Assembly: GCA_949126835.1 (NCBI GenBank)
Contig: OX421492.1
Span: 43,550,998 to 43,614,997 of the forward strand
Origin: Anisus vortex
Lineage: Eukaryota > Mollusca > Gastropoda > Planorbidae
Length of the DNA stretch: 64,000 nt
Direction of reading: 5' to 3'
Below the pieces are notes generated by a model. The model was not told the DNA's origin, ran no database searches, and was given only the letters and a program-made list of their open reading frames with translations. Shown here piece after piece: positions 61,638 through 64,000 of the stretch (position 1 is its first letter; every line of letters begins with the position of its first letter). The position numbers were made by a program, and so were the translations under genes.

Positions 61638-61847
61638 ATTGCCGCTCCTAATTGTGCGTTGCGTGCGTAGCACATTTATAAGTCGTAAAGGTGGCATTTT
61701 TTTTGTAGACCTATTGAACGCAAATTACATTATGGAAAGAATCGTAAATGTGTAAACGCCTCTCTAGGCCTCTAATAAAGGTATGCTTGTACACTAGTAG
61801 CTTAATTAAGATGCGTTTTATTTAGGACCTATGGCCTAGGCCTATAG

Positions 61848-62922
61848 TAGAGATGGGTCGCTCACTAAAGAACTGATCAACTGATCCGGGTCTTTTAAAG
61901 GAACGGATCCGAAAGCCGATCACTGTCAAAAGACCCGGATCAGTACCGATCCGTTACCGTTCTGCATTTCGATATGTTGGTTTCCATAGTTCACTTAGAA
62001 TCCGGATCTGACCCGGATCAGACCGATTCAGACCCGCTCAGTACTGATCGGATCAGACCCGCTCAGTACTGATATGGGTCTGTACTGATCGGATCAGACC
62101 CGCTCAGTTTTGATCGGCTCAGACCCGCTCAGTACTGATATGGGTCTGTACTGATCGGATCAGACCCGCTCAGTACTGATCGGCTCAGACCCGCTCAGTA
62201 CTGATCGGCTCAGACCCGCTCAGTACTGATATGGGTCTGTACTGATCGGATCAGACCCGCTCAGTACTGATCGGCTCAGACCCGCTCAGTACTGATATGG
62301 GTCTGTACTGATCGGATCAGACCCGCTCAGTACTGATCGGCTCAGACCCGCTCAGTACTGATATGGGTCTGTACTGATCGGCTCAGACCCGCTCAGTACT
62401 GATCGGCTCAGACCCGCTCAGTACTGAATGGGTCTGTACTGATCGGTTCCCGTTCTGCATTTCGATATGCTGGTTTCGAATGCGAGTGATCGTACAATTG
62501 CTGTCAATTGTAAATAATGTTGATGATACCATTTTTGCATTATAATTAGCCAATATGATTACAGTATTTTACATTTACCCTTTTAATTTTACTTATTAGG
62601 TGAAAAAAAAAGGAATTATAGCTTAAAAACAAAAGTTTAATTATAATTAGTTTAGTAGCCTACAACTAGACAATTTAGAAAAATTATTTCTTATTTATAT
62701 TTTTTTATGTTTTAAGTAACAAAAAAAACGGCGTTTCAACAAGGGATCCAAGTTGTTTTTCTCTCCCCTTGACATCCAACATATAAAATTATGGAGGGAG
62801 GCGGGGGGGGGGGGAGGGTAAATTACTAAGTGATCCGTGGAACCGTTCAACGGATCCGTATCTTTTTAGTGAGCGCTCAATTGAGCGGCGATCAGCATGG
62901 TGAACGGTTTTGCCCATCTCTA
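61848..62922. mobile_element. Nested hAT-like element with GATC-rich internal repeats, 1075 bp
   Basis: The ends are TAGAGATGGGTC and GCCCATCTCTA. A perfect 8-bp target duplication, GCCTATAG, lies at 61840-61847 and 62923-62930. Subterminal sequence is rich in GGATCCG and GATCGGC motifs at both ends. The centre holds an internal repeat array (61985-62455) and the right part has a G-run (62801-62816). No transposase was recognised. Confidence 0.9.
61985..62455. repeat. Internal palindromic repeat array of the nested hAT element
   Basis: About ten repeats of CAGACCCGCTCAGTACTGAT, alternately followed by ATGGGTCTGTACTGATCGG or CGGCT. CAGTACTG is itself palindromic, and AGACCC pairs with GGGTCT inside each longer unit, so each could fold into a hairpin. 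Confidence 0.85.
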
Positions 62923-63370
62923 GCCTATAGCCTACTAAGGCAGTGTTTAGCATTCCGAGAAAACCGCACGTGCCATGTCTTAGCATTTGAAATCATTACA
63001 AACAATGTGAATGGTAATTAGTAATTTGGGCACTTGTATAGCGTCATCAATACCGGCGCCGAGCAGTCTAAATGACGTTCAGTCTAATGACGCATTTCAA
63101 ATTAGTTCAAAAGACTTTTTTTTGTGTGTCGACCCCCTATAGTAGCCTATGACAATAGGGAAAGGAGTAGTGATGGGGACTTAGAGGAAGAAACAGATAT
63201 TTTACTTTCTCATTTCACTAATGTCTGTAGGCCTATTGATCGGTTGTTTAAAATAAATGAAGCCATGTCTTTTTCCAATCTAAATTTAGTAGGAGTCGGA
63301 GTCGGTGCATTATTTGCCGACTCCGACTCCAGGTACCCAAATTTCCTCTGACTCCGACTCCACAGCCCTG

Positions 63371-64000
63371 GTTATGTCTCTATTGAGCCTTGACGTGTCA
63401 AGGTCAGAGGTGTTTTGTTCAGGTTGTATTGTGTTGGAGTGACACTCTTGTGAAGCTTTATTTTGTGACTTAAAGAAATTATATAGTTCGTCTTTAGTTC
63501 GTCTATAGTTCGTCTATAGTTCGTCTATAGTTATTTCGTTATAAGCGTCTTTCCTATTCTTGTCCTTAAGGATACGCCAATATTCTCTTGGGTTCTTTCC
63601 CTTTAAATTTTTTATTTTATTTCTCATTTTATTTTCGTGTCTACTTATGGCAGAATTCATTTCGAGCTTATAAAGTCTACTGTGTAATTTTAATCTTGCT
63701 AGGGAACCTTTAGTTTTAAAAAGACTGTTAATTCTTCTGGCTTTAAAATATAATCTTTGCTTTTGTCTACATTTACTTGTAAACCATGGTTTACTATTCT
63801 TTTTATTTTTATTAACATTTTGACACCTTTTTATGCCAAACGTTTTAATTGCTGCTTGTATTAAAGTATTATTTATCTCCTCGACTATGATGTTTATTTC
63901 TTGTTTGTAATTTATATTTGTGTTTTTTGAACTGTTTATTTCTATTAGCCTATCAAGTCTAAAGATAATACTAGCTTTATTTATTATTTCCACGTTTTTG
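63371..64000 (-). pseudogene. LINE ORF2, endonuclease-RT linker part (broken, continues past window end)
   Basis: The minus-strand translation contains KPWFTSKCRQKQRLYFKARR and, further on, KGKNPREYWRILKDKN, typical of the segment between the endonuclease and reverse transcriptase of non-LTR retrotransposons. The frame is open from the right edge to 63514. There an in-frame TAG lies inside four 11-bp repeats (63488-63531); the same frame resumes with DELYNFFKSQNK and runs to the hAT insertion point at 63371. The endonuclease domain would lie beyond 64000. Confidence 0.8.
63488..63531 (-). repeat. Four 11-bp repeats interrupting the LINE frame
   Basis: Four copies of ACTATAGACGA (one with AAA for ATA). 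Three extra units add 33 bp, which keeps the frame but introduces an in-frame TAG. Confidence 0.85.

Larger units (their letters stand above)
60234..63370. mobile_element. hAT-type DNA transposon derivative inserted in the LINE
   Basis: The left end is CAGGGCTGCGGAGTCGG and the right end is the inverted complement, CTCCGACTCCACAGCCCTG. Subterminal GACTCC/GGAGTC repeats lie at both ends (60247-60320 and 63290-63360). An 8-bp target duplication, GTTATGCC (60226-60233) and GTTATGTC (63371-63378), matches 7 of 8. The LINE reading frame is continuous across it. No transposase was recognised inside, so it is probably non-autonomous. It was enlarged by later nested insertions. Confidence 0.85.

Noticed and set aside
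62789..63351. Short open frames in the hAT body that might be transposase remnants
   Set aside because: No hAT dimerisation or catalytic motif could be seen, and the frames overlap element ends.
58305..64000. Active LINE
   Set aside because: Several frameshifts and stops plus a 3.1-kb insertion; it cannot encode a complete protein.

Overview
The window looks like eukaryotic, intron-containing, AT-rich animal DNA. It holds one spliced gene with GT-AG introns, non-LTR retrotransposon remains, many hAT-type DNA transposon derivatives with 8-bp target duplications, tRNA-derived SINEs and an extreme load of minisatellites. The SINE types and the minisatellite load fit a mollusc, most likely a gastropod, but that is inference. 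No bacterial operon, CRISPR array or prophage is present.

Layout. 1-49 kb is gene-poor. I recognise no protein-coding exon there. About 25 kb of the whole window (roughly 40%, by-eye sum) is tandem repeat with units of 11-139 bp. The largest arrays are a 36-bp repeat (8.3-12.0 kb, about 101 units), a 15-bp repeat (40.46-43.02 kb, about 170 units), a 35-bp repeat (37.3-39.07 kb), a 20-bp repeat (31.8-33.4 kb), a 31-bp repeat (33.6-34.95 kb) and a hairpin-forming 32-bp repeat (21.44-22.84 kb). The long ORFs inside these arrays are by-products of unit lengths divisible by three. Between the arrays lie less AT-rich unique islands, rich in CACGTG E-boxes, that may hold regulatory DNA.

49.2-54.6 kb (minus strand) carries the only convincing host gene: a three-exon FEM1-like gene. 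FEM1 proteins are ankyrin-repeat substrate receptors of CUL2 E3 ubiquitin ligases. Both splice junctions can be read directly and are phase-consistent, giving an 836-residue model. It has an unusual N-terminal extension containing three 9-residue repeats. The 3' end of intron 1, including the splice acceptor, has been amplified into a 51-bp minisatellite.

56-64 kb is a transposon graveyard. A degenerate LINE ORF2 (minus strand, running off the right edge) is split by a 3.1-kb hAT-type insertion at 60234-63370. That insertion carries three smaller hAT-like elements, and one of those carries a tRNA-derived SINE with a 14-bp target duplication. Further hAT-like elements sit at 1401-2129 and probably 43090-43922. 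A second LINE fragment lies at about 55993-56309.
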